A stretch of DNA of 64,000 nt, from positions 252,584 through 316,583 of the forward strand of contig JADJHJ010000009.1 of assembly GCA_016707605.1 (NCBI GenBank), given 5' to 3'. A program made the position numbers and the translations under genes. Numbering within the stretch: the stretch's first letter is position 1; each line of letters begins with the position of its first letter. Source of the DNA: Candidatus Promineofilum glycogenicum. Its GTDB lineage: Bacteria; Chloroflexota; Anaerolineae; Promineifilales; Promineifilaceae. The notes beneath the pieces are model-generated. The model was not told the origin of the DNA. It searched no databases and was given only the letters and a program-made list of their open reading frames with translations. Shown one piece after another: positions 47,035 through 55,618 of this stretch.

Positions 47035-47979
47035 ATGCGTGTACTCATCACCGGCGCCGCCGGTTTCCTGGGGTCGCACCTGAGCGACCGCTTCATCGCC
47101 GAAGGCCACACCGTCGTCGGCATGGACAACCTGATCACCGGCAACATGGACAACATCGCCCACCTGTTTGGGCATGAGCGCTTCAGCTTCATCAAGCACA
47201 ACGTCAGCCAGTACATCTACGTCGACGGCCCGCTCGACGCCGTGCTGCACTTCGCCTCCCCGGCCAGCCCCAACGACTACCTGGAGCACCCCATCCCGAC
47301 GCTCAAGGTCGGCTCGCTGGGCACGCACAACACGCTGGGGCTGGCCAAGCACAAGGGGGCGCGCTATCTGCTGGCCTCCACGTCGGAGGTCTACGGCGAC
47401 CCGCAGGTGAACCCGCAGCCGGAGAGCTACTGGGGCCACGTCAACCCCATCGGCCCGCGCGGCGTCTACGACGAGGCCAAGCGCTTCGCCGAGGCGATGA
47501 CGATGGCCTACCACCGCTACCACGGCGTGGAGACGCGCATCGTGCGCATCTTCAACACCTATGGCCCGCGCATGCGCCTCAACGACGGCCGCGTCGTGCC
47601 CAACTTCATCTACCAGGCGTTGACCAACCAGCCGTTGACCGTCTATGGCCGCGGCACACAGACGCGCGCTTTCCAGTACTACTCCGACCTGGTCGAAGGC
47701 ATCTATCGCCTACTGCACTCCGACGAATCGCAGCCGGTCAACATAGGCAATCCTCACACCGAGATCAACATGCTGGAGTTGGCCGAACGCATCGTGGAGC
47801 AGTCGGGCAGCCAGTCGCCGATCATCTGCGTTGAGCCAACCGACGACCGCTTTGTGGATGATCCGCAGGTGCGCCGGCCGGACATCACCCGCGCCCGCAC
47901 CGTGCTCGGCTGGGAGCCGCGCGTGCCGGTCGATGAAGGGCTGGCCGAGACGATCGCCTACTTCCGGACGCGAATTTGA
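47035..47979 (+). CDS. UDP-glucuronate decarboxylase-like (UXS) SDR epimerase
   Basis: Extended SDR enzyme of 314 residues, closest in style to UDP-xylose synthase. NAD-binding GAAGFLGS is at residues 7-14, the catalytic Tyr-Lys at Y145 and K149 (RGVYDEAKR), with the serine in LLASTSEVYGDP. VRIFNTYGPRM and the C-terminal QVRRPDITRARTVLGWEPR are typical. The product would be UDP-xylose or a similar sugar for a surface glycan. I used ATG 47035 because the Rossmann motif starts there; a TTG at 46963 after TAGAAT is an alternative. Its stop overlaps the next gene. Confidence 0.88.
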   Translation: MRVLITGAAGFLGSHLSDRFIAEGHTVVGMDNLITGNMDNIAHLFGHERFSFIKHNVSQYIYVDGPLDAVLHFASPASPNDYLEHPIPTLKVGSLGTHNTLGLAKHKGARYLLASTSEVYGDPQVNPQPESYWGHVNPIGPRGVYDEAKRFAEAMTMAYHRYHGVETRIVRIFNTYGPRMRLNDGRVVPNFIYQALTNQPLTVYGRGTQTRAFQYYSDLVEGIYRLLHSDESQPVNIGNPHTEINMLELAERIVEQSGSQSPIICVEPTDDRFVDDPQVRRPDITRARTVLGWEPRVPVDEGLAETIAYFRTRI

Positions 47980-49514
47980 TTGCCCGAAGCCGGCACTCGC
48001 TTTTCAGTGACGGCGCGCTCCGGCCGCTAGGGGTGGCGGGGCTGGCCGTCGCCGCCGCGCTGCTCATCGCCCGGCTACCGCTGCCGCTGGCGGCCGGGCT
48101 GCTGGTCGCCGTCGCCGCTGTCGTCCTGACGCTCATCCAGCCACTCGTTGGCCTGGGGCTGGCCCTGCTACTGGGGCCGTGGGGCGCGCTGGAGAACGTG
48201 GCGTTGGGCAGTTCGCTCCTCGATAGCGGGCAACTGGCGCTGCTGCTGACGCTGGCCGCCTGGCTGGCCTCGTGCCTGGCCCGCCGCCGCCTGGTCGTGC
48301 CCTTCACGCCGCTCAATCTGCCCTGGCTGCTGTTCGTCGTCGTGGCCCTGCTGTCGCTGCTCGACGCGCCCTCGGTCGGCCTGGGGCTGGTGGAGCTGGT
48401 CAAGTGGCTGCAAATGGGCCTCATCGTCTGGCTGGTGGTCGATCTGGCCGGCGACCCGACGCGGCGGCCGAGCGGCCCGGCGGCCGTGGGGCGCACCGTG
48501 CTGGCCCTGCTGCTGCTGGCCGGGCTGTCGCAGGCGCTCATCGGCATCTGGCAATTCGGCCTGCGCGGCGACGGGCCGGAGCACTTCATCATCCTGGAGC
48601 GCTTCTACCGCGCCTATGGCACCTTCGAGCAGCCCAATCCATTCGGCGGCTATCTGAATCTGACGGCGCTGCTGGCGGCGGGAGCGACAGTTGGGCTACT
48701 GTCCGCCCCCGGAGGTCTCAGAAGACCTTTGAGGTCATGGGCGTGGCTGGCCTTTGTTGTCTTGTGCGCGACGGCGGCCACGCTGGCGGTTGTCTTTTCG
48801 TGGAGTCGCGGGGCGTGGCTGGGGCTGCTGGCCGGGGCGGGGGTGCTGGCCCTGTTCAGCGTGCGCCGGTTGGCGCTGGGGCTGGGGCTGGCCGGGGTGG
48901 CGGCGGTCGTCCTGGGCGGCGGGCTGCTGCTGGGGGTGGCCGTTGGCTTCGGGCCGGCGCTGTCGGTGGCCGAGCGGCTGGGCGGCTTTGGCGACGAGTT
49001 CGCGCTGGGCGACGTGCGCGGCGTGGACATCAACGACGCCAACTACGCCGTGCTGGAGCGGCTGGCCCACTGGCAGGCGGCGGTGGACATGGCCCGCGAC
49101 GACCTGTGGACGGGCGTCGGCTTCGGCAACTACGCCGCGGCCTATCCGCGCTACGCGCTCATCAACTGGCCCGACGCGCTGGGCCACGCCCACAACTACT
49201 ATCTGACCCTCCTGGCCGAGGTCGGCTTGCCCGGCCTGTTGGCTTATGGCGTCCTGTGGCTGGCCGTGGCCGGGCAGACCGTTCGCGCGGCGCGGCGGCT
49301 GGTGTGGCCGGAGCGTGGGGTAGCCGTGGGGTTATTGGCGGCCTGGGCGGCATTGGCAGTCCACCATCTGGTGGATAAACTATATGTGAATAATATCTAC
49401 GTTCACCTGGGGGCGATGCTGGCCTTGCTACAATTGCTAAGCGCGCCCGGTTTGAATGGGGAGCGACCACAGATTACACCGATCACGCAGATTTCGCCCA
49501 CGGCTGAGCCGTGA
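47976..49514 (+). CDS. O-antigen ligase / Wzy-like membrane protein
   Basis: A 512-residue protein with about ten to twelve membrane helices and a large extracytoplasmic loop (residues ~320-400, LALGDVRGVDINDANYAVLE). The loop is followed by RDDLWTGVGFGNYAAAYPRY and HAHNYYLTLLAEVGLPGLL, the pattern of Wzy_C/O-antigen ligases. It probably polymerises or ligates a surface polysaccharide. The TTG start overlaps the epimerase stop (TTGA), showing coupling. An internal GAGGTCTCAGAAGACCTTTG repeat lies at 48714-48737, and the last residues (PQITPITQISP) come from a CACAGATT-family arm. Confidence 0.82.
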   Translation: MIARSRHSLFSDGALRPLGVAGLAVAAALLIARLPLPLAAGLLVAVAAVVLTLIQPLVGLGLALLLGPWGALENVALGSSLLDSGQLALLLTLAAWLASCLARRRLVVPFTPLNLPWLLFVVVALLSLLDAPSVGLGLVELVKWLQMGLIVWLVVDLAGDPTRRPSGPAAVGRTVLALLLLAGLSQALIGIWQFGLRGDGPEHFIILERFYRAYGTFEQPNPFGGYLNLTALLAAGATVGLLSAPGGLRRPLRSWAWLAFVVLCATAATLAVVFSWSRGAWLGLLAGAGVLALFSVRRLALGLGLAGVAAVVLGGGLLLGVAVGFGPALSVAERLGGFGDEFALGDVRGVDINDANYAVLERLAHWQAAVDMARDDLWTGVGFGNYAAAYPRYALINWPDALGHAHNYYLTLLAEVGLPGLLAYGVLWLAVAGQTVRAARRLVWPERGVAVGLLAAWAALAVHHLVDKLYVNNIYVHLGAMLALLQLLSAPGLNGERPQITPITQISPTAEP

Positions 49515-49569
49515 ACAGTGCTGGATCGGCCGTTGCTCCGCGGATGGGGCGAAGAGCGGTGGATGAGGG

Positions 49570-50133
49570 ATGTCTAGGATGATTACAACGCTGGAAGTCG
49601 TATCGACCCGCCTGGGCGTCAAGCCCAAGGAGGCGAAACGCTTCGTCAAATTCCTGATCGTCGGCGCTATTGGGTTCGTCGTCGATTTCGGCATATTCAA
49701 CCTGCTGCTCAATCCGGTCAACGATTGGGTGTCGCCCGGCCAGTGGCTCTATACCCTGCTGGCCGGCTTTGGCTTCGGCGACTACTTCATCACCCACCTC
49801 GGCCCGTCCATCGCCTCGACCATCTCGTTCGTGGCCGCGGTTGTCAGCAACTTCCTTTGGAATCGCTACTGGACGTACCCCGATTCGCGCTCCCGTTCGC
49901 GCCGGCGGCAGTTCACCATGTTCTTCCTGGTCAGCGTGGTCGGCGTTCTGATCCGTATCCCCATCGTCTTCCTCATGACGCCGCTCTTCCGCTCGCTGGT
50001 GGCCGGCATCGGCCCGTTGCAGGCCTACACCACGCGCCTGGCCGATAACCTGTCGCTGATGGTGGCCGTCGTCGTCGTCCTGTTCTGGAACTTCTTTGCC
50101 AACCGGCACTGGACCTACAACGACGTCGAGTGA
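49570..50133 (+). CDS. GtrA-family membrane protein
   Basis: A 187-residue protein with four membrane helices: FLIVGAIGFVVDFGIFNLLL, a second near FITHLGPSIASTISFVA, a third FTMFFLVSVVGVLIRI and a fourth SLMVAVVVVLFWNFFANRHW. The FxxVG..G..VD and NFxxNRxWT motifs are those of GtrA, which moves lipid-linked sugars across the membrane or helps glycosyltransferases. The gene is coupled to the glycosyltransferase at 50133 by a TGATG overlap. A second ATG at 49579 is possible. Confidence 0.88.
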   Translation: MSRMITTLEVVSTRLGVKPKEAKRFVKFLIVGAIGFVVDFGIFNLLLNPVNDWVSPGQWLYTLLAGFGFGDYFITHLGPSIASTISFVAAVVSNFLWNRYWTYPDSRSRSRRRQFTMFFLVSVVGVLIRIPIVFLMTPLFRSLVAGIGPLQAYTTRLADNLSLMVAVVVVLFWNFFANRHWTYNDVE

Positions 50134-51308
50134 TGGCCGGTAGTCGCGGCATCACCATCGGCTTCGACGCTACGGCGGCGCTGACGCAGGGCGGCGGCAT
50201 CGGCCGCTACACGCGCGAACTCATTCACGCCCTGGCGGCCGAAGCGCCGGGCCATCGCTTCACCCTCTTCTCGGCCCGGCCGCCGGCCCGGTTGCCCGTG
50301 CCCGACTCGCTGCCGGTCGCGCCCAACGTGGCGCACCGGCCCGCGCCGGTCGATGAGCGTTGGCTCTACCGGCTGTGGTATCGCGCCGGTGTCCCCCTAC
50401 CGGTGCAACTGTTCACCGGAGCCATCGACCTGTTCCACTCGCCCGACTTCGTGCTGCCGCCGGTGCGTGGCGGCGTGCCCACGCTGCTGACCGTCCACGA
50501 CCTGTCATTCGTCCACTATCCGGCGACCTTTCCGGCCAACCTGGTGGCCTACCTCAACCGGGTTGTGCCCCGCTCGGTGGCTCGCGCCACGCACATTCTG
50601 GCCGACTCCGAATCGACCCGGCGCGATCTGGCCGCCCTGTGGCGCGTGCCCGACGACAAAGTGACCGTCCTCTACAGCGGCGTCAACGCCCGCTTCCGGC
50701 CGGTGACGGACGCGACGGCGCTGGCGGCGGTCCGCGCCCGCTACGGCCTGGGCGACCGGCCCACTATCCTGGCCGTCGGCACCGTCCAGCCGCGCAAGAA
50801 CTACGAGATGCTGGTGCGCGCCTTCCGCGCCGTGGCCCGGACGACGCCCCACGCCCTGGTCATCGCCGGGGGGCGCGGCTGGCTGACCGAGGGGCTGGAC
50901 GCCGAGATCACGCGCCAGGGCGTGGCCGACCGGGTCATTCTGCCCGGCTTTGTGGACGACGCCGATCTGCCGGCGCTCTACTCGGCGGCCGACCTGTTCG
51001 TCTTCCCCAGTCTCTACGAGGGGTTTGGCCTGCCGCTGCTGGAGGCGATGGCCTGCGGCGTGCCGGTCATCAGCTCCGACGCCAGCAGTCTGCCCGAAGT
51101 GGCGGCGACGGGCGGCGAGCCGGCGGCGTGGCTGTTGCCGCCGGGCGACGAGGCGGCCTGGTCGGCGGCCATGCTGCGTCTGCTGACCGATGACGCGGCC
51201 CAGCAGCGGCTGGTCGCTGCCGGCGCGGCCCAGGCGGCGCGCTTCACCTGGGCGGCGGCGGCGCGGCAATTGCTGGGGCTGTATGAGCGGCTGCTCGCCC
51301 GCATCTGA
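50133..51308 (+). CDS. family 4 glycosyltransferase (GT-B)
   Basis: A 391-residue retaining GT-B glycosyltransferase, mannosyl- or similar. The N-terminal half has ALTQGGGIGRYTRELIHAL and the acceptor-side HSPDFVLPP and VHDLSFVHYP. The C-terminal nucleotide-sugar part has ILAVGTVQPRKNYEML and the E-x7-E motif in YEGFGLPLLEAMACGVPVI. It is coupled to the GtrA gene before it and is the last gene of this envelope-glycan block. The start overlaps the gtrA stop; a GTG three bases earlier is an alternative. Confidence 0.92.
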   Translation: MAGSRGITIGFDATAALTQGGGIGRYTRELIHALAAEAPGHRFTLFSARPPARLPVPDSLPVAPNVAHRPAPVDERWLYRLWYRAGVPLPVQLFTGAIDLFHSPDFVLPPVRGGVPTLLTVHDLSFVHYPATFPANLVAYLNRVVPRSVARATHILADSESTRRDLAALWRVPDDKVTVLYSGVNARFRPVTDATALAAVRARYGLGDRPTILAVGTVQPRKNYEMLVRAFRAVARTTPHALVIAGGRGWLTEGLDAEITRQGVADRVILPGFVDDADLPALYSAADLFVFPSLYEGFGLPLLEAMACGVPVISSDASSLPEVAATGGEPAAWLLPPGDEAAWSAAMLRLLTDDAAQQRLVAAGAAQAARFTWAAAARQLLGLYERLLARI

Positions 51309-51412
51309 GGATGCGGACTCCGCATTGGGCAGCCCGTCCTACCCTGCGGAGTGCGTATCCTCAGATGCGCCTCGCTGGCCCGCCCGCATCTGAGGATGCG
51401 GACTCCGCGCAC
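51299..51412. repeat. CGCATCTGAGGATGCGGACTCCGC repeat pair
   Basis: Two direct copies of CCCGCATCTGAGGATGCGGA (51299- and 51385-) flank an inverted copy (GCGGAGTGCGTATCCTCAGA). The inner palindrome GCATCTGAGGATGC is short but repeated. The same family encodes part of the sucB linker. The last 10 bases of the glycosyltransferase gene are in it. Confidence 0.75.
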
Positions 51413-51425
51413 ATAAGCGCCACAC

Positions 51426-51454
51426 TTGCATCCCTAGGACGTTATACCTATAAT
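51426..51454 (+). promoter_or_regulatory. predicted promoter of the STAND ATPase pair
   Basis: TTGCAT (51426-51431) and TATAAT (51449-51454) with a 17-base spacer. The leader of ~125 bases to ATG 51586 contains no other gene, and a GGAGG site precedes the ATG. Confidence 0.7.
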
Positions 51455-51585
51455 GCGTCTAACGACCCGCAACCCGTCGGGCCGGAGTAACGAGCGAATC
51501 TAGAAGTACCCACAATCCCATATCGGCCGCGCCCGCCACCGGCTAATCGACCGGCGAGCGCCGGCGTGACCTGCCTGGAGGCGAG

Positions 51586-52605
51586 ATGTCCGTGAGCGGA
51601 ATGGGCCTGGCGGCGGCGCACGAGCGCGTCGCCACGCCGGCCAACCCCACTGTGGTGGGCAACCCCATTGGGGTTGCTAACCTCACCGGGATTGCTAACC
51701 CCTACGTGGTCGGCCGGCCGCTGACCGGCGCGGCGGCCTCGCTCTACGCCGGTCGCGAAGACGTTTTTGCCTGGCTGACTGAGAACCTGACCGCCGCCGG
51801 CCCGCCCAACGCCCTGCTGCTCTATGGCGAGCGGCGCATCGGCAAGACCTCGACCCTCTACCAACTGGTGGAGGGGGAGCGTGGCCGGGCGCTGCGCGAG
51901 GGGCGGACGCGGCGGCTGTGGCCGGCCTTCGTCGATTTGCAGCGCCTGGCCGGCTGTCGCACCGACGAGTGGTTGCGACGGCTGGCGCGTGACATCTATC
52001 GCCAGATGGCCCAGCACCACCTCAGCCGGGCCATGCCCCGCAGCCGCCCCGGCGACAACTCCGCCTACGCCGCCTTCGACCGCGCCCTCGACCACCTGGA
52101 GCAGCACCTGCCGGCCGGTGATCTCATTTTGCTGGCTGTGGATGAGCTGGAGCAGTTACGGGCCGGGATTGACGCCGGGCTGCTGGACGAGGCCGTCGTG
52201 CCCTTCCTGCGCTCCCAGGTGCAGCACCGGCCGCGGCTGGCGCTGATCTTCAGCGGCAGCTATGGCCTGCTCGACGATGCCTGGCGTCCATTCACTGACC
52301 TGACCGCCCGCTTTGAGTTGGGGCCACTGGACTTCGATTCGGCCGCGGCGCTCATCCGCCGGCCGGTGGCCGGGGAGCTGGCCTTTGAGGAGGCGGCCGT
52401 GGAGTACATCTGGCGGCAGACGGCCGGCCGGCCGTTGCCCATCCAGGCCATCTGTCACCGGCTGGTTAGCCAACGCAATCGTCAGGGGCGACGCGAGCCG
52501 ATTGACGCCGGCGACGCGCAACGAGCAATTGACGAGTTGGCCGCCGAACGGGGCCAGGGCGCGGACGAGGCCGGCCGGGCGTCAACCGTGGGAGCCACAG
52601 CATGA
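51586..52605 (+). CDS. STAND/AAA ATPase
   Basis: A 339-residue ATPase of the Orc1/STAND-like group. After the N-terminal region, the GRE motif (ASLYAGREDVF) and Walker A GERRIGKTS (81-89) are clear, with Walker B LILLAVDELEQL near residue 185 and an Arg-rich sensor region (LIFSGSYGLLDDAW). Residues ~16-39 (ATPANPTVVGNPIGVANLT) are encoded by GGGTTGCCAACCC-family repeat sequence. There is no membrane helix and no DNA-binding domain. It is translation-coupled (ATGA overlap) with a second ATPase, suggesting a heteromeric complex. Function unknown. Confidence 0.8.
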   Translation: MSVSGMGLAAAHERVATPANPTVVGNPIGVANLTGIANPYVVGRPLTGAAASLYAGREDVFAWLTENLTAAGPPNALLLYGERRIGKTSTLYQLVEGERGRALREGRTRRLWPAFVDLQRLAGCRTDEWLRRLARDIYRQMAQHHLSRAMPRSRPGDNSAYAAFDRALDHLEQHLPAGDLILLAVDELEQLRAGIDAGLLDEAVVPFLRSQVQHRPRLALIFSGSYGLLDDAWRPFTDLTARFELGPLDFDSAAALIRRPVAGELAFEEAAVEYIWRQTAGRPLPIQAICHRLVSQRNRQGRREPIDAGDAQRAIDELAAERGQGADEAGRASTVGATA

Positions 52606-53642
52606 GAATGCCCTACATCGTCGGCCCGCCGGTGAAGCTGCCGACGGACTTCTTCGGCCGCGCTGCCCAGACGCGGCAGTTCTTCGACACGCTGGCCGGG
52701 CCACAGGTGCAGTGCGTCAGTGTGCTGGGCTTGCGGCGGGCGGGCAAGACGTCGTTCCTGCAACACGTCGCCCACCCGGAGGTGATGGCCGGGTACTTGA
52801 GCGACGCCGCGCGCACCGCCATGATCTACGTCGACGTGTCGGCCTGTCGCGCGCCGGGGGAGTTTTACGGCCGCGTTGCCCGCCGCTTGCAGGGCCTGCT
52901 GTCGCCGCGCGCCGCCGGCCCCGACGCCCCGGCCGAGGCCGACGTCTACACCGTCGAGTCGCTGCTCTATGAGCTGGCCGACCGGCGCGTGGTGCTGCTG
53001 CTGGACGAGTTTGACCAGTTGCGGACGGCCGGCTTCGGTGGGGAGTTCCTGACTGAGTTGCGCGCCCTGGCCGGGGTGTGGGAGTTCGAGCTGGGCTACG
53101 TCACCGCCTCCTACTGGGACCTGTTCCGGCTGGGCAACTTCGTCGGCCTGCCGGTCACGTCCCCCTTCTACAACATCTTCCACCCCACGCCCATTTACCT
53201 CTCCGGCCTCAGCCCGGCCGAACTGGACGAGTTGGTGCGCGTGCCGGCGCGGCGGGTGGGCATCGCCGCCGACGAGGAAGACGTGGCCGGGGTGCGCGCC
53301 ATCGCCGGCTCGCTGCCCTTCTTTGTGCAGGCCACGGCCGCCGTGTGGCTGGCCGATAAGCTGGCCGGGCAGGCGACCGACCGCCGCGCCGTGGTTGCCC
53401 GGCTGGTGCCGGAGATGGGGCCGTACTTCGAGCAGTGGTGGCGCAACTTCAGCGACGTGGAGCGCGACACGCTGCGGGCCATTGCCCAGGAGAAGCCGCC
53501 GGCCCGTCTGCCCTATGGCGAGGCCGAGATCGCCGCCGCCGTCCGCCGGCTCAACCAGTACGGCATCGTGGCCATCACCGGCGAGCAGCCGTGGGTGGAT
53601 GGGCTGCTGCTCAAGCAGTGGCTGTGCGAAAACAGGGGCTAG
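52602..53642 (+). CDS. STAND/AAA ATPase, second of the pair
   Basis: A 346-residue protein related to its neighbour and more closely to the ATPase at 17138. GR motif (TDFFGRAAQTRQ), Walker A GLRRAGKTS (43-51), Walker B VVLLLDEFDQL (~133) and TSPFYNIFHPTPIYLSGL, which parallels SSPFFNIFVTVPLGLF of the winged-helix ATPase. The C-terminal ~90 residues form a winged-helix-like lid (YGEAEIAAAVRRLNQYGIVA). Its stop TAG lies within a 76-base palindrome. It may act with the upstream ATPase; the partner signal is unknown. Confidence 0.8.
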   Translation: MRMPYIVGPPVKLPTDFFGRAAQTRQFFDTLAGPQVQCVSVLGLRRAGKTSFLQHVAHPEVMAGYLSDAARTAMIYVDVSACRAPGEFYGRVARRLQGLLSPRAAGPDAPAEADVYTVESLLYELADRRVVLLLDEFDQLRTAGFGGEFLTELRALAGVWEFELGYVTASYWDLFRLGNFVGLPVTSPFYNIFHPTPIYLSGLSPAELDELVRVPARRVGIAADEEDVAGVRAIAGSLPFFVQATAAVWLADKLAGQATDRRAVVARLVPEMGPYFEQWWRNFSDVERDTLRAIAQEKPPARLPYGEAEIAAAVRRLNQYGIVAITGEQPWVDGLLLKQWLCENRG

Positions 53643-53710
53643 GGATTAGGGATTAGGGATTAGGGGAAGAGCGCTCTTCCCCTAATCCCTAATCCCTAAT
53701 CCCTAGCCCC
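53635..53710. terminator. 76-bp perfect palindrome, GGGATTAGGG family
   Basis: Arms 53635-53672 and 53673-53710 are exact reverse complements with no loop (GGGGCTAGGGATTAGGGATT ... GGGAAGAGC). The stop codon of the upstream ATPase (53640-53642) and that of the convergent nuclease gene (53703) are both inside. It is likely to act as a bidirectional terminator. Confidence 0.85.
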
Positions 53711-55549
53711 TAGCCCCTAGCCAGCGCCACCAGACCATGACCATCGCCAGCGTATCGAGCTTGCAGTACTGCCGCAGCAGTTGCCGCCAGCGTTCGGCCT
53801 CCAGCGTGGCTCCGGCGGCGGCGCGCTCGATCATGGTGTAGTAGGCCAGAATGGCCCCTGTGCCTTCGACGACCGACAGCGAGCGCTCGCCCACCTGGAG
53901 CGGCGGTAGGGCGGCGTAGGGGCTGCCAGCCCGCCGTCGGCCGCCGGCTGGACGTAGTGCGGCAGGCGGGCGCGCACCGTCGCGTCGCTCTGCCACACGG
54001 CATCGGCGACGACCTTCAGCGACGTGCTACCGCCCATGCGCGGGTGGAAGTAGTGCTTCAGCGCCAATTGGTGCATATCCACCAGCCGGCCGCTCGTCAG
54101 AAAGTCGCCCAGCCAGGTGAAAATCTCCGAGTCCGCCTCGCCCCGTTCGGTCATCTGGCGCTGGATGGCGTGCAATACGGTGGCCTCGTGGCTGCCCCAG
54201 ACGAGGACCGCGCCGCTGTCGCCCACCTGTCGCCGCAGCGCCCCGGCGAAGGCGCTGTTGGGGAAGGCGTCGGCCGTCTGGAGCCATTCAGCGTGCTGTG
54301 GCGGCGCGTCCGGCGCGGCGATAGTCTGGCAACACCATTGAAAGGCGATGGTCTCGAACGGGCGCATGCCCCGGTAGCGCGGCACGGCCGGGGCGCACGT
54401 CTCGAAGTCGACGAAGTAGTGGGGGTAGGGTAGCGCCCGCAGCCGCGCGCCGAGTTCGGGGTCGATCTCTTCGCGCTGGTCGCGCAGGCCACGGTACTGC
54501 CGCAACTGCCGCCGCGAAACTTCGCCCTGTGAGCCGTCGCTCCGGGCGATGAGCCGTTCCGGGATGTCGAACAGCGTTGCCTTGCCCTCGGCCAGCAGCC
54601 GATTGGCCAGCGGCTCCTTGCGCCCGCCCAACTCGCTGACGTGGTACAGATCGAGGATGTGGGGCGTGACCTCGGCCAGCGCGCCCCAGCAGTCGTGGAA
54701 GCCGCGCCGCTCGCCATCGGCCACGCGATACTCGCAGTGGCGGCAGTCAACTGACAACGGTTGCGGGGCGCGGCGCAGCGTGGGCATCAGGTGGGCGGCG
54801 AAGTCGTCGGCCCGCCGGCGCACGTCGGGCAGTACCCGCGCCACCTCGGCGCGCACGTCTACCCGCGCCAGAATCAGCCCGCGCCGCAACTCTCGCCCAT
54901 CGCCGGTATACTCGGCCGACGGCCCCTGCCCACCCTCCGCCGCGCCCGTCAGCGAGCGCAGGGCAAAGCGATGGTGCAGGCCATCGACCGGGCAGGGGCG
55001 GCTCTTGTCGGGCATCAGCAGATAGGGGACGATCTCCAGGTCGGGAAACACGTCTTGCAGGATGCTGACCTGGAAGGCGGCGTCTTCGATGTAGGGCCGC
55101 CAGGCCGTGTGCAGGCCGTCGGCCGCGCGCGGGGCGTGGAACAGGCTCGGCTGCCCGGCGTGCAGCAGTTCGTCGTTCTTCTGCCGGTCGAAGCCGCACG
55201 ACTTGATCTCGATCAACTCGATCACCCGGCCGCGCTTGATCAGGATGTCGGCGCGGGCCATCCGGCTGCCGCTGATGAAGGTGGCCTCGAACAGCGTGCA
55301 GGGGTCGGCGGCCAGCGCGGCCATCGTGTCCCAGGCGGCCGACTCCACGTCATCGCGATAGCCGACCCAGCGGCCGTCGGGATAGAGGGCGCGGGCCAAC
55401 GCCTCGACCAGATACCCCTGGTCGGCCAGCGCCGTCAGGTACTCGTCGCCATCCTCGCGCGTCGGGTAGCCGAGCTTGCGATAGTACAGCTTCGTCGGGC
55501 AGGTGCGGGCGACTTTGAAGTCGGATTTGGTGAGGAAGTGGGTGATCAT
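53703..55549 (-). CDS. DUF2779-type RecB-like nuclease with DEDD domain (one apparent frameshift)
   Basis: A ~615-residue nuclease-like protein. The N-terminal half is RecB/Cas4-like: C17 in ARTCPTKLYYRK, the PD-(D/E)xK core in RADILIKRGRVIELIEIKS, and cysteines in DCRHCEYRV and GFHDCWGAL that could bind an Fe-S cluster. The C-terminal half begins YFVDFETCAPAVPRYRG, typical of DEDD/RNase H exonuclease domains, and ends with YCKLDTLAMVMVWW. A one-base shift near 53925 (CTGGCAGC, probably a lost G) splits it; the two frames overlap cleanly. It is convergent with the STAND ATPase pair. Substrate is not known. Confidence 0.8.
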
Positions 55550-55572
55550 GTTTCAGTTAAGTATGCTTCAAT

Positions 55573-55618
55573 GGGCGGGGGAGCAGGGGTGACAAGCGTC
55601 ACCCCTGCTCCCCCGCCC
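55573..55618. terminator. 21-bp hairpin between the nuclease and flippase genes
   Basis: Arms 55573-55593 and 55598-55618 are exact reverse complements (GGGCGGGGGAGCAGGGGTGA...), with loop AAGC. The motif GGGGAGCAGGGG is also in the sucB linker. The flippase gene ends inside this hairpin (stop at 55599). Confidence 0.75.
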
